Shown here in pieces: positions 62,701 to 64,000 of a DNA stretch of 64,000 nucleotides. Location: contig OY292279.1 in NCBI GenBank assembly GCA_958496175.1, forward strand, positions 19,034,001 to 19,098,000. Direction: 5' to 3'. Position numbers and translations under genes: made by a program. The notes beneath the pieces were generated by a model. The model was not told the origin of the DNA. It made no database searches and saw nothing but the letters and a program-made list of their open reading frames with translations. The stretch is from Sisyra terminalis. Taxonomy: Eukaryota; Arthropoda; Insecta; Neuroptera; Sisyridae. Within the stretch, counting starts at the first letter, position 1, and every line of letters starts with the position of its first letter.

Positions 62701-62981
62701 ATTACAAGGCCCAAGCTGCCATTATAATTTGGAGAGTCCATTTGGTGAAACACGTTTTATATTTTTTGGAAATTTTTGGCAATAATTGCGTTCAAAGTTT
62801 GAAAATTCATTTGAAAACTGTTCAACAAATAGTTCCTAACGATGTGGTTGATATGATAATTGAGTTTGGATTGAATTTATGGACGAAAATCGAGAAATTC
62901 GTGAAAAAATTACATAAGGAACGAAATGTGCGCTTGTGATAAAGTAAATCAATATTGTTAGAGCCGATCCGAGCGAGGAAA
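59770..62981. other. Spacer between two divergent zinc-finger genes
   Basis: Contains the probable non-coding first exon and promoter of the minus-strand finger gene (from 59769 upward). Then: a MITE copy ending TTTTTTAACAGGGC (60850-60955), an AGTATCTTAGATAC repeat (60975-61500, related to 35690-35995) and a fragment ending TTTTGGTCGGACATTA (about 61800-61985), the terminus of the hAT-like 600-bp family. An open frame without an ATG at about 62679-62939 just upstream of the second finger gene is not assigned. Confidence 0.5.
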
Positions 62982-63695
62982 ATGAACGCCGCAACGATGA
63001 ACTCGATGAATTATTTCACCGAAAATAAGAACTTTCCGAAACTTGAGTTCGATCAATGTTCGACTAGTAAGCGATCGATAATGGATCCATTTTTCAATTT
63101 GTACACAAAGAACACGGGGTTTCAATGTCTGGAATGTTTGAAGTTTGTAAAGACATCGACATATTTAAAAGTGCACATGAGAAAGCATTCAGGTAATTTT
63201 CCGTACCAATGTCAATGGTGTGATAAAAAATTTGCGCAAAAATCCGAACTAAGAGTCCATATTACGACACACACAGGAGAACGAGCGTACAAATGCACAG
63301 AATGTCCGAAAACGTTTCTTACCTCCAGTCATTTGAAAGTACATTTTCGAAAGCACACGGGCGAGAGACCATATCCATGTCATTTGTGCGAAAAACGATT
63401 TTTCCAAAGTTCCGAGCTCAAATCGCACATGATACGACACACCGGCGAGAAACCATTCCAATGCAATCAATGTACAAAAACGTTTGCAACGGCCAGCCAC
63501 CTCAAAGTGCATTTACGGAAGCACACCGGCGAAAGGCCCTACTCATGCACCGTTTGCGAACGTAGGTTCTATCAACGTAGTGAACTTAATTCACATATTA
63601 AAGCCCACGGTAAAGACATTCAATCAAAGCTTGCCGATAAATTCGCTCAACAATACAACGACTTAAAGTTATACCCCCAAAACAAACAACAATAA
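62982..63695 (+). CDS. Six-finger C2H2 zinc-finger protein built from a repeated finger pair
   Basis: A probable nuclear DNA-binding protein, 237 residues, single coding exon from the ATG at 62982 to TAA at 63695. An upstream in-frame TTG at 62955 is not needed. After ~45 residues without a known domain, six C2H2 fingers with TGERPY/TGEKPF linkers run to about residue 212, followed by a short Gln-rich basic tail. Fingers 1, 3 and 5 share the helix core TSxxLKVH followed by xRKH. Fingers 2, 4 and 6 share QxSEL followed by H. Predicted contact residues (-1, 2, 3, 6) are about T-S-H-V for fingers 3 and 5 and Q-S-E-V/S for even fingers, so the array should read a periodic DNA site. The target is unknown. 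Confidence 0.92.
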   Translation: MNAATMNSMNYFTENKNFPKLEFDQCSTSKRSIMDPFFNLYTKNTGFQCLECLKFVKTSTYLKVHMRKHSGNFPYQCQWCDKKFAQKSELRVHITTHTGERAYKCTECPKTFLTSSHLKVHFRKHTGERPYPCHLCEKRFFQSSELKSHMIRHTGEKPFQCNQCTKTFATASHLKVHLRKHTGERPYSCTVCERRFYQRSELNSHIKAHGKDIQSKLADKFAQQYNDLKLYPQNKQQ

Positions 63696-64000
63696 TATCA
63701 TTGTACCATAACAATTTACTTTCTAAAAAATGAATCTCATTTCCTAAAAGATTGAATATCTTTATCGAAAACTTGCTTTTAAACAAACAATTTAAAGGTA
63801 TTCATAGTTAAGTCATAAAAACCTGCCAAATTCCCTGCTCAAATTTTAGAACATTATACTCTTTATAATAGCAATATCTTGCCTAACTTAAGAAATAACT
63901 ATTAAATCAGTCATAGATAAAAAGACTTTAACTTACTTTAAAACTTAAACCATAGTATCGTTTTTTTTTTCAAATACAGTAGTTTGAATTATTTGTATCA
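63696..64000. other. 3' flank of the six-finger gene
   Basis: AT-rich sequence after the stop codon. No gene or repeat was recognised before the window ends. Confidence 0.4.

Noticed and set aside
62679..62939. Open frame without ATG upstream of the six-finger gene (contains IVPNDVVDMIIEFGLNLW)
   Set aside because: No ATG, no acceptor or donor joining it to the finger exon, and no recognisable motif. Its length is only mildly unusual, so it was not called as a gene.

Overview
The window is AT-rich eukaryotic nuclear DNA, almost certainly from an insect. The evidence is short exons bounded by GT/AG splice sites, two M1-family aminopeptidase N genes of the kind that form clusters in insects, a nuclear-encoded mitochondrial ribosomal protein, C2H2 zinc-finger genes, and a dense background of tRNA-derived SINEs, short inverted-repeat DNA transposons and decayed non-LTR retrotransposon pieces. 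The order cannot be fixed from this sequence; a beetle would fit but is not shown. There are no bacterial-type operons, CRISPR arrays or intact viral genes.

Layout. Positions 1-15490 hold no recognisable host gene. They contain two diverged copies of a ~1 kb repeat (about 1520-2420 and 4650-5760), a foldback element present twice, a LINE tail, a degenerate tandem array (8690-11120) and several inverted-repeat elements. Positions 15495-20470 (minus) carry thiamine pyrophosphokinase in four exons. Positions 22717-32533 (minus) carry a 13-exon secreted aminopeptidase N-like protein (933 residues) that has lost both zinc-binding histidines, the third zinc ligand, the GAMEN glutamate and the catalytic tyrosine: a probable pseudoenzyme. 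About 6.3 kb away, on the opposite strand and head-to-head, 38829-47906 (plus) carries a second aminopeptidase N (13 exons, 1109 residues) with an intact HEISH/E zinc site, an N-terminal membrane anchor and an unusual Thr/Ser/Asn-rich insert inside its N-terminal domain.

Further right come TMA16 (49118-49794, minus, 5' end unresolved), the mitochondrial ribosomal protein mRpS2 (52619-54063, plus, three exons), a nine-finger C2H2 protein (58581-59699, minus) followed by a puzzling 216-codon open frame (57908-58558, minus), and a six-finger C2H2 protein (62982-63695, plus) built from three copies of a two-finger module.

The genes do not form one pathway. The aminopeptidase pair is the functional highlight: two divergently transcribed paralogues, one apparently active and membrane-bound, one catalytically dead and secreted. 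The intergenic and intronic DNA is a record of nested transposition. Several elements have intact 8-bp target duplications (hAT-type), including one inserted into a SINE and one into a foldback element.
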